A DNA stretch of 37,113 nt from Scenedesmus sp. ARA3 (lineage: Eukaryota; Chlorophyta; Chlorophyceae; Sphaeropleales; Scenedesmaceae): contig RWJK01001016.1 of the NCBI GenBank assembly GCA_004335835.1, positions 1-37,113 on the forward strand, written 5' to 3'. The notes under the pieces are model-generated. The model saw only the letters and a program-made list of their open reading frames with translations. It did not search any database and had not been told where the DNA came from. The position numbers were made by a program, and so were the translations under genes. Shown here piece by piece: positions 10,036 to 22,100 of this stretch (position 1 is its first letter; every line of letters begins with the position of its first letter).

Positions 10036-11147
10036 CAAGAGCAGCTGTGCAGCAGCGCAGTGAGGGGTGCATAAGTAGTGCCTGGATGCGATGATGAGCA
10101 CGTGAGCAGCAGCGCAAAATGTTGCTGCCGCTGGACGCTATTGCAGCAGCAGCTGCCGTGCCAAGGGCTTGTGTTGAGGGCTGCTACAGGCAGCCCAGTG
10201 GCTGCCAGATGTTGAAGAGCAGCAGCAGTTGCAGGGCAAGAGGCAGCGCCACTGCTGTTGCTGCTGCCTTGATACTTGCAGAATTTCAGCAGGAGCAGGC
10301 ACGTAGTGAGTGGTGTGACCAACACATTTGCGGGGGGTGTTGCTGCAGCATGATGAGCTGCTGTTGATGGGGCAGCAGTGAAAGGTGCAGCTGCAGCAGT
10401 AGTCAACCCTCGCCCCCCTGGGTTCACCACAAACAAACCTGTGGTGTTGTACGGTTTGCTTTGTTGGGCCACCGTAGCAATGGGGCTGTGTGTGATAATG
10501 CACCAGGGTAGATGATTGGGCATTAATCGGTTCGTTGTTGCTTCTGCTTGATGATTTCATTGCATTCTTTGGAAGGTGGGATTCAGTTTGTTGTTTGTGG
10601 ATCTAGCTGCAGAGCTTTCTAGTGTCTTGTGTGTTTGGGTGGATTGCTGTCTGGGATGCCAGGTGTCACTGGCTGATGTCAGCTATGCCTGCAGCAGCCA
10701 TTGACCATACGCAGGATCCGTCGTGTTATTGCTTATGTGATGTGTAATCCCGCACTGCTGGCCGTCGCGAGAAGCAACTGTTGTCGACCTGTAATGATTG
10801 ACCTGCTTGCACGCTGTACCAATTTTAAACTGTGTGATTGCAAGTAACACTGCTGCTGGCTGCTGGGGTCTACTGGGTTTATCTGGTCTGCGTCGGTAGC
10901 AAAAGCAGCCGCAAGTAATGCATGCAGTGTACAGCAAAGAAGCAGACCAGAAATAGAACAGGCTTCAAGCGCTTCTGCTTGTGCCCTTCCCTCGACCTGC
11001 GAAATAAACCTCGGACCGGCGATCGCCGGTTGCAACACAGGCTGCCACACCATGCGACCCAGTACATAGATATCAACTAATGATGCTTAAAGTAAAATCA
11101 GCGGTTAAATTCCACCTCAACTGTCGGACCCGTCCCTCTGTGTCGCA
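10036..11147. other. Intergenic between SBPase-like gene and protease; weak minus ORFs
   Basis: No exon set could be supported. Two minus-strand ORFs with ATG starts are worth naming: 10523-9984 (contains NTTGLFVVNPGGRGL but then overlaps the SBPase stop copies in antisense) and 11053-10733 (106 aa, Ala/Leu-rich segment). Neither shows a recognisable family. TGTAA, the usual green-algal polyadenylation signal, occurs at about 10743 and again near 10790. Confidence 0.35.
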
Positions 11148-14100
11148 ATGGAGCGCATGCTGATTTTGGGTGTGCTGCTGCTGCTTGGCCTCCCGCACTG
11201 CAGAGCTATCGTACAAGGCGAGCCCGACTCTGGCAACAAGTACAGCTCTGTGAGTGGCAGATATGGATGCTGGAAAGCAGTGTGACACCGTAGGACGCTG
11301 CTTGTTGCATGGTGCACGTGTATCTGCTATTGCTGAAGTCTGGCCGTGTTGATGCAGCCCTGGCATTGTGCTGTTGATGTTATTTGCCGAATAGTAGTGA
11401 CTATTAAACTGCTGTCATCATTGTTTCTTTCTTGTGCAGCTGGCAGCTGCAGTCATCACGCGCAAACCATGTTGTGGTAAGTGCTGCCCTTGCAAGAGGC
11501 CTGTGAACGATCTGACATGCGGGACTGGCTGTGCATGCAGGTGTGTGCACTGCTGCAGGGCAATGGAGGCGGCTATGATGTGCGCTGCAGCGCTGTCCTT
11601 GTCAGCCCTACAATGCTGCTGACAGCAGCCCACTGCGTAGGTAAGTGTGACAGCATGCATGTACTACAGTTCTGCTGCCAGTGGGAAGGTAGCAGCAGAT
11701 CTGTTCTAGAATGGACCGACAGGACAGCTATACCAGAAGTACAATGCCTGCAGTCATGCAGCCACCATATAATCCAGGCGTGCAGCTGCAGGGTGCCTGA
11801 ACGCCTGCTGCTCACAGCAGCTCACTGCTCAGGTATGCATAACAGCCGCTGCATGCGCCATGCATGTACAGCAGATCTGCTGCAAGGGTTTGAGCAGAAC
11901 GGGCACACGAAGACGGCTATACTAGAAGCTTCTGGAGTCTCGAATCCACCAAACACACGAGGTGTGCAGCTGTAGGGTGCCTGAACGCCTGCTGCGGCTG
12001 CTGCTGCTGTTGTGGTGCATCTGCCAGGTGACTTCACCTACGTCAGCTGTGACTGGACAATCAGCGATAAGCCCACACTCTACACCACATCAGGTGCGCA
12101 CACAGCAGGCATGCACGCACATATATGGCTGCACGTACAACCAAAATATATTGCGTGTATTGCTGTTGCCTTGACTATCGCCCTCGTCGTCATCACACGC
12201 CATGGCAATGGCGCCAGGATTTGCACGCCACTGCAGCAGACAAAGGAGGCAGCAGCGGTTTAGCATATCCTGTTCCAGGGTTGAAGCAGTGCTGTGCCTG
12301 TATGTGTATGCTGCGCAGCTGTTGAGGCCCGCCCCCTCCCTGGCCAATGGCCCCTCTGAGGGCCTGTGTGTGCTGTGCCTGTGTGTGTGCTCTGATGGCC
12401 TGCATGCATGCGCGCACTGGTTGTGCAACTGTGTGCTGTGCAGCTGTTGAGGCCCGCACACTGGCTATTAAGTATGGCGGGCACGTAAAAAAAAACATGG
12501 GTGCCATGTCCTGAGGGCCTGTGTGTGCTCTGATGGCCTGCATGCTTGCCGCTCTGGCTGTGTGCCGTGCAGTTGTCGAGGCGCACCCCCTGGCCAATGA
12601 CCCTTCAGAAGGCCTAAAACATGACCTGGCCTTCATCAAGCTGAAGACAGGCATCACAGGCACGCCACTCGCACCCCTGCCACCCCAGGTGCGTCTTGCA
12701 GCAGCATCTAGGCCTTGATCGTCTGGTGTCAAGCTGTGGCCATTTTGGTATGGCTCAAGTCGTGCATTTTAATGCCAGGATACACGTGTAGGTGCGTTCC
12801 CATGGGTTTGATGAGCTGAAACAAGCTCAGTAGGCACGCCACTTGCACTCCTGCCACCCCACGTGCGTAACTTGTCAGCCCACCACATGACACAAAACAC
12901 AACTTGCAGGCATGCACATTGCGCAAAAGCGGCAGCAGCAGCACCAGCAGCAGATAACCTGTGCCTGTTCACGTAAAGTGCTGCCGCCTACAAGGTCCCG
13001 TACTTCTAAGTGGTTGCTGCTGCTGCTGCTGCTGCCACCGGCGTCACTGCTGCTGCTGCTGCTGCTGCTCGCTTCTGGTACCGCAGCAAGTGCTGGACGA
13101 CATTCGGGAGTCAGGTGATCCCCCCTGCTGTTGGCCTTGCAGCACAGCACAACCCTTATCTACGGATGGGCAGCTAGCTGAACATGCCACATCTGTTGCG
13201 GCAGTCCGCCGTGCTGCATGTGCGTTGCCTGCGTGCTAGCCAGGTGTCAGAAGCTTTTACTGCAATGGTCCAGCACAACCTGAGATGGCCCAGCTGTTAG
13301 GAACACGCGTCTGGTTGTCCGTAATGGATGCCAACTTGGCATCGATTGACCCATTCACCACCCCAAACATTGCAGCGTGACAAGCCAACCCTATCGCGGC
13401 AATGTGTCAGCAGCGATGGCCTCGTGCATGTTGCTGCAGGTGGCTTCGCTCCCGATGGTGCCCTGACGGTTGTCGGCTACGGCCGCACACAGCAGATCCT
13501 GAGTGAGTGCTGCCTGCCGTTGCTGCTGAAGGGTTGCTTCGTACAGTTACAGCAGTGCTGTAGCCGAGGCAGTGACACCTTGTGTTGTAGCACAATGCGT
13601 ACTGAAATTTTAAGCAGCCAGTCATTTGTGTGGCGCACACTGCGCATGACATGTGCGCACGTGCGCATATGCATGCGCTGATGCAGCCCAGACCACAGCG
13701 CACTGCATTGCAACCAGCTCACATTGCGTGCTTGCCATCGTCTCTCCTGCAGCCCCGGGTGCTGAACTGCCAAACAACAACAGGGACCGCCGCTTGAAGC
13801 AGGCAGCGGCGCAAGCCTGTGCCATGTCTGGCGCACACTGCACAGGACATGGCGTACGTTTTGCATGCTGTCGTGCCGCCTAGACCCACAGCGCAACGCA
13901 CTGCAATAAGCTTACATGGCATGCTGGTCTTTGAAAACTGCTGCAGCCCCCGGTGCCGAGTTGCCCAACAACAACAGGGACCGCCGCTTCACGCCTGCCG
14001 ACTTCAACCGGCTGACCATCAACAGGATCGAGGCCAGCCTGTCATTGCAGCGCGGCGCTGGCGGCTCTGTGTGCAGCGGTGAGATGATTCGATCAAATCA

Positions 14101-15001
14101 AACTGCATCAGCAAAACCAGTAAAAAAGAACCATACTCATATCAAACCAACAATCTTGAGGCCAGCCTGTCATTGCAGCGCGGCGCTGCGCGGCGCAGCG
14201 CGGCGCGGATACAGTGTCTTCTGCTTGGCATGGCAGCATAATGATCACATCTGTGCCTTGTATCTCAGCTGCTGAATGGGCTTGAATGCAGCTGAATAAA
14301 TGCTATGTGATTTGTGCTTTGCAATGCCGCGCACACCCTGTGCATGACCGTGCATGCGTGGCACTGCGCAGACAGCAAAACCAGGTGACCAGTGAAGTCG
14401 TGAGGCGCCTGGCAACTTGCCTTGAAGGCGGCTTATGCCAGATCTTTACTCGCAGAACAACTGCAATTGCATGTATGTTGAGCAAAATCACTGCTGAACT
14501 GTGATGCCACTGTGCAGGCGACAGCGGAGGCGCCGTGTTCTACGCAAGCACAGGCCTGTTGGCGGGCATCACAATTGAGGCCGACAACATCTGCAGCAAG
14601 TTTGCAAAGTGAGTGCGCTAAGCATCATATGTGTGCCCGCAAGCTCTTGACAGCAGCAGCAACACCTGCACGGCCAGTGCTCCCTTGCGCTGCAATGCTG
14701 CATCTGGTGCTGAAGTTAGAAGTTGCTTAGTAGGCACATAAGCATGAAGCCAGCAGAGGGTGATCAAAGGTGCTGCATTGTTTGGATGACCGAGCTGATA
14801 TGCTAAACAGAGTCAGCCTGAACCAGCAGCTGACAGATGGTGTTGCACCATGCAGATGCTGCAGCACCTTAACAATGGCGGATGCTGCTGCTGCTCCTGC
14901 TGCTGCTGCTGCTGCTGCTGTTCCTGCTGCACAGAGCACAACGCCTTGACACTTCTGCCGCCAGGCGTTGGCTGGCAGCGCAGGGCATCAACCTGCCCTG
15001 A
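11148..15001 (+). CDS. Secreted trypsin-fold (S1 family) serine protease
   Basis: Nine exons close in phase: 11148-11249, 11541-11640, 12028-12093, 12573-12688, 13087-13114, 13440-13502, 13947-14078, 14518-14608, 14965-15001 (735 nt, 244 aa). A signal peptide (MERMLILGVLLLLGLPHCRA) is followed by IVQGEPDSG, the usual S1 mature N-terminus. The catalytic His is in LLTAAHC (H65), the Asp in HDLAFIKL (D107) and the Ser in GDSGG (S205). VVGYGRT corresponds to the conserved VSGWG strand. The residue six before the catalytic Ser is Ser (S199) rather than the Asp of trypsin, which suggests chymotrypsin-like rather than Arg/Lys preference (inference). The tail RWLAAQGINLP fits the terminal helix. TGTAA at 15040-15044 is a plausible polyadenylation signal. 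An alternative exon at 11440-11476 was considered but breaks phase. Confidence 0.85.
11595..12000 (+). repeat. Donor copies of the catalytic-His exon
   Basis: The exon end LLTAAHCVG with donor at 11641 is echoed at 11791-11832 as ERLLLTAAHCSG with donor GTATGC, 192 bp downstream and in the same phase 1. A third, decayed copy (GGTGCCTGAACGCCTGCTGC) lies at about 11966-11985. Confidence 0.75.
12305..12868 (+). repeat. Acceptor copies before, and a dead donor copy after, the catalytic-Asp exon
   Basis: Exon 12573-12688 starts TTGTCGAGGC after GTGCAG. Near-identical starts (CTGTTGAGGC) lie at 12319 and 12444, spaced 125 and 129 bp, with LANGPSEGL still readable in the first. Downstream, the exon end GGCACGCCACT..CTGCCACCCCA recurs at about 12832-12864, but CAG|GTGCGT has become CAC|GTGCGT, so this copy is a weaker donor. 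Confidence 0.75.
13745..14200 (+). repeat. Copies at both edges of protease exon 7
   Basis: The exon start CTGCAGCCCC(G)GGTGC..AACAACAACAGG occurs at 13752 and at the productive 13947. The 3' part of that exon (GAGGCCAGCCTGTCATTGCA) is repeated at 14158-14177, followed by a GC-rich CGGCGCTGCG run instead of the donor. Confidence 0.7.
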
Positions 15002-15125
15002 TAGCTGAAAACCCAGGAACTTTTTGCAGTGCCAAGACATGTAAGACAAGTAACGCACATGCTGCACGTGGCAAAGGCTGGCGTTGGCTGGCAGCGCAGG
15101 GCATCAATGTGATGGTTGAACATGC
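14960..15125 (+). repeat. Copy of the protease terminal exon after the stop
   Basis: GCGTTGGCTGGCAGCGCAGG at 14965 recurs at 15081. In the second copy the stop is lost (CATCAATGTGATGG), so it is a decayed stop copy in the 3' flank. Confidence 0.65.
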
Positions 15126-15289
15126 CCTGACAGCTAGCAGTTGCAGTGCTAGGGGCCCTGACAAAATGGGATGTGCTTGGCAAAACCCGAACTTCTTGCC
15201 GTCTGCATGCAGATGTGCAGCTTTCCTGTCGCCCCTTCCTGCTTCCGTCAAGAGTGTATAGAGCAAGATACCGTCACCTGTGCGGTGTG

Positions 15290-16139
15290 TCATGTGTGCT
15301 GTGGTATGTTGCGCTGCCAGCACAGTACAGTGCAGTGCACCAGAGCACAAGCTTGGCGAGGCTCGTCATGCTCATGGTGTTTCTGGGATGGCGTTTGGCT
15401 GTATGCAGCCTCCTTCCGCTCATCAAGCATGCTGGCGAAATAGCAGCACACAAAAAGCCAGCGATGGCCATGTCGCAGGGCCTGCACCTCGGTGCTGCAG
15501 CGGACACCAGCGGTAGCGCCCTGCACTGGCTGCGGTGCTATTGCCAGCTGTGGGACCTGTTGTGCATCAAGTCGTGCTGTGCATTTTGCTAGGTTTTTGT
15601 AAGAAGCCCTCATTTTTCCAAGGAGCATATCAAATTGTGTGAGCAGCTGGGCACACTGTGACAGCAGCGCACGGTGAAGCCGCAAGCTGTGCCTGTAGAG
15701 TACATCCTCCTGCTTATTCCTGGCTGATTGAGACATGCAGTGCTGACACCAAGCTGAAAACCTGTTTAACAACTGCTGCAAAGCACCACGGCTGATATCG
15801 AGCGTGCAGACACAAGAATGTGTCACTAGCAAGAAAACAACATCGTTCAAACTCTGACAGTGTTACATCTCAAACTTCACAGTCCCGCCTCTAAACGTCA
15901 CTTGATCGCATGCTTTTACTTTATTTTGATCGATCGCTTAAGTTGCTGCTGCTCAGCGGCGGGACCGGACAATTGGTTTGTTGGAGCCCGCCTGCTTCGT
16001 GGCTGATGTTGGTCCCACCTTGCTGCTTTGAGATGGCTTTTAGCACATAGAGAATTTTATAATGCACCGTGGTCAGTCGTGGTAGCTTCCTCTTCAGACC
16101 TCTGGCGTTCAAAGCCTGAGCTGGCAGATGGACGTGCAT
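15290..16139 (-). CDS. Helical protein of unknown function
   Basis: Two exons on the minus strand join in phase 1: 16139-16019 and 15753-15290 (585 nt, 194 aa). Exon 1 is basic (LNARGLKRKLPRLTTVHYK then ILYVLKAISKQQ) with donor GTGGGA. Exon 2 follows a good tract and acceptor (GGTTTTCAG) and begins WCQHCMSQSARNKQEDVLYR, then long amphipathic helix (LLSQCAQLLTQFDMLLGKMR). There is no repeat-derived sequence, and a stop lies in frame just before the ATG. I do not recognise the family. The C-terminal third (after residue about 120) is less convincing and could instead be intron. Its first codon lies 12 nt inside the proposed first exon of the divergent channel gene, so one of the two starts may be wrong. 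Confidence 0.5.
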
Positions 16140-19100
16140 TCGGGCTCAGATCAGCCTGCGAAGGTGAGAGCAGCCAAACGAAATAAATAGCAGACATATG
16201 GCACCTAAAATGTTGACGTGACCCTGGTCAAATGCTCCATGGTGTACCCAACAGCAGCAAAGCCTGCTCTTGCACTGTCTGTGCTGCTGCCTGCCTGTGG
16301 CGCCCCTTCCCTGCAGGCACAAGCCAGTGATGAAGAAGCCACAAAGAAGAACGAAGGACTCGCAGCTGCAGTTGCGAGCAGCATAAGCCAGACGTGGCAG
16401 CGCAAGCAGCAGCGACAGCCAGAAGATGATTTGGAAGGCGGGTACACAGCAACACCACTGCCAGCCCTGCCATCAGCTCTGCGGGGTGCCCCCAGGCAGC
16501 GCAGCAGGTGGCAGCAGCTGCCACAACAGCAGCAAACGAAGCAGCAGCAACAGCAGGTAGGAGAGTTTCTTGGTCTAGCTGGGCTGCTGTCTTGTGTGAG
16601 CTGCAGAGTGCAATGCTGCAGCAGGACTTAGGCGCTGGTGACATTGGGTGCAACCTCACATTGCCGTTGTGCTGCATAGCAATTGCTTGAGATCTTTTTC
16701 AAGTTGTAGGGCCACCAACTCACGCGCTGCTGCGCTGAATTTTCAACCACCGCCAACCGCCGCCCGCAGCAGCCACAGCTGCAGCAGGGCAAAGACCTGC
16801 AGCTGCTGCCTTTCCTGCAAGCCTGGTCGCACAGGGCATGCCAGGTCACATACACAGCAAGCATCCGGCCATTTAGCGACCCTTGCTACTGTGGACCTAG
16901 TTTCCTGCAAGCTGTGCTGGCACTGCTGCTGTCAGTAGCACTTGTGCCGCTAGGGGTAGCACTACAACTGCAAGGCACGCTTGGCTTGATAGGGCTCAGC
17001 AGGGCTGCCAGTCCCTGGTCTGGCGTACTGTACATTGCAGCAGCAGTGCCGCTGCTGAGGTTGCTGGCAGCGCCTGTGGCTGCAGGACTGTTCTGGCTCG
17101 GCGAGGTGCGTGCTTGTGTGCGATGCTGGCTCAATCGTGTGCCTGTATAACGCGACGCAGCGCTTGTCCACAGCGAGATTTGGGGCATAAGAGCAGCTCA
17201 GAGGCTGCTGTAGGCATACTCACACCAGCAGGTAGCGGGCACGTGACCTTGCAACAGAGCGCAGCGTACAGCTGCATGAAATGCAGAAGCAGCCACATCT
17301 GCACACCTCATCCCCTGCCATGACGTTGCTACACTGTGTCTGCGCTGCACTTGCAGCCCTGGTGATACTCACTGTTGTGTCTGTGCTGTACTCGCAGGTT
17401 CTGTTCCTCGGTTGGCCGCTGTTCAGCAAGACACCTGGCTTCCGCAGCTGCAGGCAGCTGCATCGCTTTGCCTGGCTAGTGACCAGCGTAGCACTGCTGG
17501 TGTGGCATGCAGTAGTGTTTCAGGTGCTGCTGCAGCAGCCAGCCAGTCAGTGGAGTGGGCCCCTGGACCTAGGGACTTGCAGCTCTCAGGCTTCTCTGCA
17601 GGTATGAGCACACTTACATGCACACCTGGTACTGCTGCTGCTGCTGCTGAAAGGCAGCAGAGTAGGAAGGAGGTGTAAGCAGGCAGCAGCAGGTGTCCCT
17701 GGCTTGGTATATAAATGCTGCATGTGAAGCGGCAGCGGTGCTGTTACATGGCTGTTCTGTGGCTTGCACCAGTGCGTCTTGTGCAATCGCCTGCGCAACA
17801 CCCTGCAACACTTATGCTTTGCTGATGTCCCGCAGGTGCAGCACGCCTGCACACACACGCTTGTGTCGAGCTACAGCCTGCGGCTGCTGTGCTGCTTGCT
17901 GGCGGCCTGTGTGGCTAGCTGCGCCTGTGCACTGCTTGACTGCTGGCTGCTGCTCAAGGCATTGGCTGCGCATGGCTTGGCTGGCAGAGGCTGCAGTACA
18001 GCGCCGCTGCTGCTTCAGGTGCGACGATTCATGGTGGCAAGCAGCAGCTGCTTTCAGTATACGCATGTGCAGCTGGCTGCTGCTCAAGGCACTGGCTGCG
18101 CATGGCTTGGCTGGCAGAGGCTGCAGTACAGCGCCGCTGCTGCTGCAGTTGGGCTGCTGTGCTGTGGCTGGCAGCAGCTGACATGAGCGTGCAGAGTGCA
18201 GCTAAGCCAGGCGCATGCACTGCTGTGACTGCATAGACGACACGCCATACCGGTAGGTAAGGGCAAAGGCCATGCATGCCTCACCACCCAGGCCATGTCA
18301 CGGTGCGGTTGTTTACATGAAGCCGCAAGCATAGCCACCTGCCTAGTATGGCTTGCTGCTGCAGGAAACATGAGCTGCGCCGGCAAACTCCTGCCCTTGC
18401 TGCTGCTGCTGCTGCTGCTTGCAGGAGTCCTCCCTGGCAGTGCTGTGCCCTCAGGCTGCTGTTGGGGGCGAAGCAGCATCACAGCAGCTGCTGGAACCAT
18501 TCCTGCATCAGAACCAGCCGGTGCAGCAGCTAGCACAGCAGCAGCGGCAGCAGCAGCAGCAGCAGCTTGCACCAGGTGCACAACGGGTGCTGCTGCCGCG
18601 CAGGCAGCTTACACCACCAGAGGTGGCGCAAGAGCAGGTGCAAAAGCGGCAGCAGCAGCAGCAGCAGCAGCAGCAATTTCAGCAGTCTGTGGCTGATGAT
18701 GTGGGTGCCTGTTGCACTGCAGCAAAGGCCGCAGCAGGAGCTACAGCACTGACTGCTGCGGCATCTGTTTCTGTGCTGGTGCTTGCTGTGCTGGTGCTAG
18801 CAGCAACTGCAGCGGCACAGCCAGCCGTGGCCGTAGCAGCCGCTGTTGCTGTGCCTGCAGCAGCTGCAGCAGCAATTGCTGCTGCAGCAGCGCTGGCTGC
18901 AATGGCAGCGCAGAGGCAGGCAGCAGCATCTGTGACTGCTTTTGGAGCAGCATGCTGTGCCTGTCCTGCTGCTGCAATTGCATGTGCAGCAGCAATCATT
19001 GCAGCTCAGTTGCAGCGTGATGCTGCCAGCACACACGTGCTGACTTCTGCCTTTTACGGCACTGCAATAGGGGCGCTGCTCGCTGCATGGTTAGCAGCGC

Positions 19101-22100
19101 TGCTGCAGCTGTTGGCAGCAGAGCCTCATGAGGCATGGAGTAAGCAGCGTAGTCAGCGAAGCAAACAGGTAGGTTGCAACCCACCTGTTGCACACGCTTG
19201 CAGGTGTTGGGTGCACGCCAGCCGTATGAAACAGACAGTTGCAGGTGTTGGGTGCACGCCAGCCGTATGACATTGCACAGCACAGGTGCTGAAAGTATGA
19301 ATGCTGCCCCCCTGCATGACCTACAGGATATCGAGAGTTGGGGACTAAGTATCTGCAGCTCTCAACTACTGCCAACTCCTTGCTCAGCAATTTACATGCG
19401 TGCTACCTAGTACTACTGTGCATCTCCCTGCTGTTTCTATCCCTGCCTGCGCAGGTGGCTGCCTGGCAGCTTCTCTCCAGCATTATGCAGCGCTACCTGC
19501 ACACACATAGCAGCAGCGGCAGCAGCAGCAGCAGCAGCTGGGGCACCAGCTATAGCCAGACCTGGCAGCAGGAGGCTGCTGCAGCGTGGCGGCAGCTGGA
19601 GCTTCAAGTGGCACCCAGCAAGGATGCATCAACTGTCTCCGGGTGAGAGCTGCAATGCAGCTACGTGCCATTCTCATTCTCATTTGCCTTCTAACTACAG
19701 CCCTGCTGTGACTGGCTTGCCGAATCAGCCGTGTTTGCTGCAATTAGGAGCAAGCCCTTGCTATGTCTATATGTCACATGAAGGTTTGACTGTGCAGGTT
19801 CATCATTGCAGCGCAGCCAGCAGCAGCAGCGCACCGGCAGTGCTGGCAGAGCTGCTGTAACAGCAATTCATTCACTTGCGCACGGCTCTGGCTGTATAAC
19901 CTGCTGTTGGTGCTGTTGCAGGATTTCGTCAGAAGACATCATGTCTATGTTCAGCAGCCTTGGGAGCAGCGAAGCAGCAGCAGCAGCAGCAGCAGCGCAA
20001 GCCTTCAGCTGGCTGGATGCTGACAGGGGTGGCAAGATCTCACAGGAGGACATGCAGGTGACACAGACAGCGCTGTACACTTTCAAATCTCATTCACAGC
20101 AGCCTAGTTGACCATACCTGTTGGGTTAGTGTGTGTTTTCAGTTGTTCATGTGAGGATGCATAGCATGAAGTACCAGAGTACACATGCACAGCACTTCAG
20201 CTGGCTGGATGCTGACAGGGATGGCAAGATCTCGCAGGAGGATGTGCAGGTGACACAGCGTGCGCTGCTTATCTTGACAACGTACAAAGCAGCTTAGTGC
20301 AGCCTAGTGCAGAAGTCATGACAGGAGGACTTGCAGGTGACACAGAGAGGCACTCGTCACTTTGGCGGCTGGTCTAAAGCCGCCTGGTGTAGTAATTTGC
20401 TTTGGGTTTGCTGCCTCTCCCATTGTCATTGCAAGGATGCATGGCATGGGAGCACCAGAAGGACTTGCAGGTGGCACAGCGTGCGCTGCCTGCATTCAGA
20501 ATTGGTTGAATGAAGGCTAGTGCAGTATACCTGATGTGGTTGCCACCTCTTTTTATAGCGTCGGAGCACAGGGTGCATGTGCATAGCACTGCATCTGCGT
20601 GTAGCAAAGTCTTACAACGACAGCGCTGCATCGCAACCCAAGGTCAACCACCACACTACCTGCTGCCGTCGTCAAACATTTCATCACACTGCAACGCCCC
20701 TGCTATCAGGCGGCGTTCGCTGCACGTGGCAGGTCACACCTCGGCCTTGCGCTCACTCTTTCCAGGAAGGCAGAGCTGGCACTGGAGGTACAGTCTCTGG
20801 TGCACGTACTGGTGAGCGCCAAAGGCCTCAGTTTCTAACACATCAGCACTGCCGCAGCAGTGGTTACATATCGCTGTTGAGCCACTGCACTACACTGCAC
20901 TTGACCTCTGTTGGCTCGTTGTGTTGCAATGCAGTCTGTGGTGCATTTACTGGTGAGCGCCATAAGCTTCAGTGTTTGTTTCGCATCAGCACTGCCGCAG
21001 CTGCTGATGCACACCTTTCCCTGAGGTACTGCGCTGTCTTCACCTCTGTAAGCCCTGTTGTTCCTTGCATGCACTTTGCCAGGCTGCACACTCGCGCAGC
21101 TGCAGCTGCCGTCCCTTTGCATGCTTCAAATTGCCTTAAAACACTGTTGCAATTCGGTATCTGCTGTTGGGTTCTGCTGCAGCTTCAGGTCGTGCTTGTA
21201 GTCCTCTACCTGGCAGTGTTTGAGCTGGGCACACAGCTGTGGTCCGGCATCATTGCTGCGCTGGTGCTGCTGCTGCTGGGATGCATCTGTATGTTTGGTG
21301 ATGCAGCAAGGTGAGCAGCAAGAAGTATGGCTGCCACATCACTGTGTTGTTGTTAAGAGGGCACACACAACTGTACTGGTGTGTGCTGCATCATATGCAG
21401 AGCAGCAGGCACGAGGGGTAGCTCCACCGTGCAGCTTTGTCTTGCGGCAGTGTTTGCTCAGCAAATCTTGGCGGGTCTGGTTTGCTGCATTTGAACCAGC
21501 GGCGCTTCTTGTTGATTTGTCTTCAGCCGGTCAAATGCTGTGTGCTGTTTTTGCATGCAGGCACAGCCTCAGCTCAGCGCACTGGCTGCTGACAGCCAAC
21601 CCCTTCAGCATAGGCGACACCATCACCTACAGCAGCAGCAGCTGGCTAGTTATCGACTTCAACGCAGCCGCCACCACCCTGCAGTGCCTAGCCACAAACA
21701 TCCCGCACACCGTGCCCAACCCCTCACTGCGCGGCAGCACCAGCATTGCAAACAGCAGCCGCTGCAGCGCGCCAACTATCGCTGTGCGGGCCTCGATTGT
21801 GGGCATGCCGGCAGCAAAGCTGGAACAGTTCCTGGAGCATGTGCAAGCTGCTGCCGCTGCTGCTGCTGCAGCCCAGCCGGCGCTGTTTGTAGCTGGCAGC
21901 TGCGGGGTGCGGCTGGTAGGGGACCGGCTGGTGTGCAACGGCTCTGTGGACTTTGCGGAAGCGGAACTGGCGCTGGAGTGGGTCTCCGGCTGCACAGGTG
22001 AGCCTTCAACCTACTATCAACATTACCATTGATGATTTTTCTAGCTGATGTAGCTAAGCACAGCTGTGGGGCAAATCTGGGGCGGTTCCTGGAGCATGTG

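Noticed and set aside
11440..11476. Possible protease exon (LAAAVITRKPCC)
   Set aside because: Ends in phase 1 and cannot join the His exon in frame; joining 11249 directly to 11541 gives the expected S1 spacing.
18679..18999. Minus-strand polyalanine ORFs over channel exon 6
   Set aside because: Shadows of the GCA/GCT-rich plus exon; no splice sites or homology.
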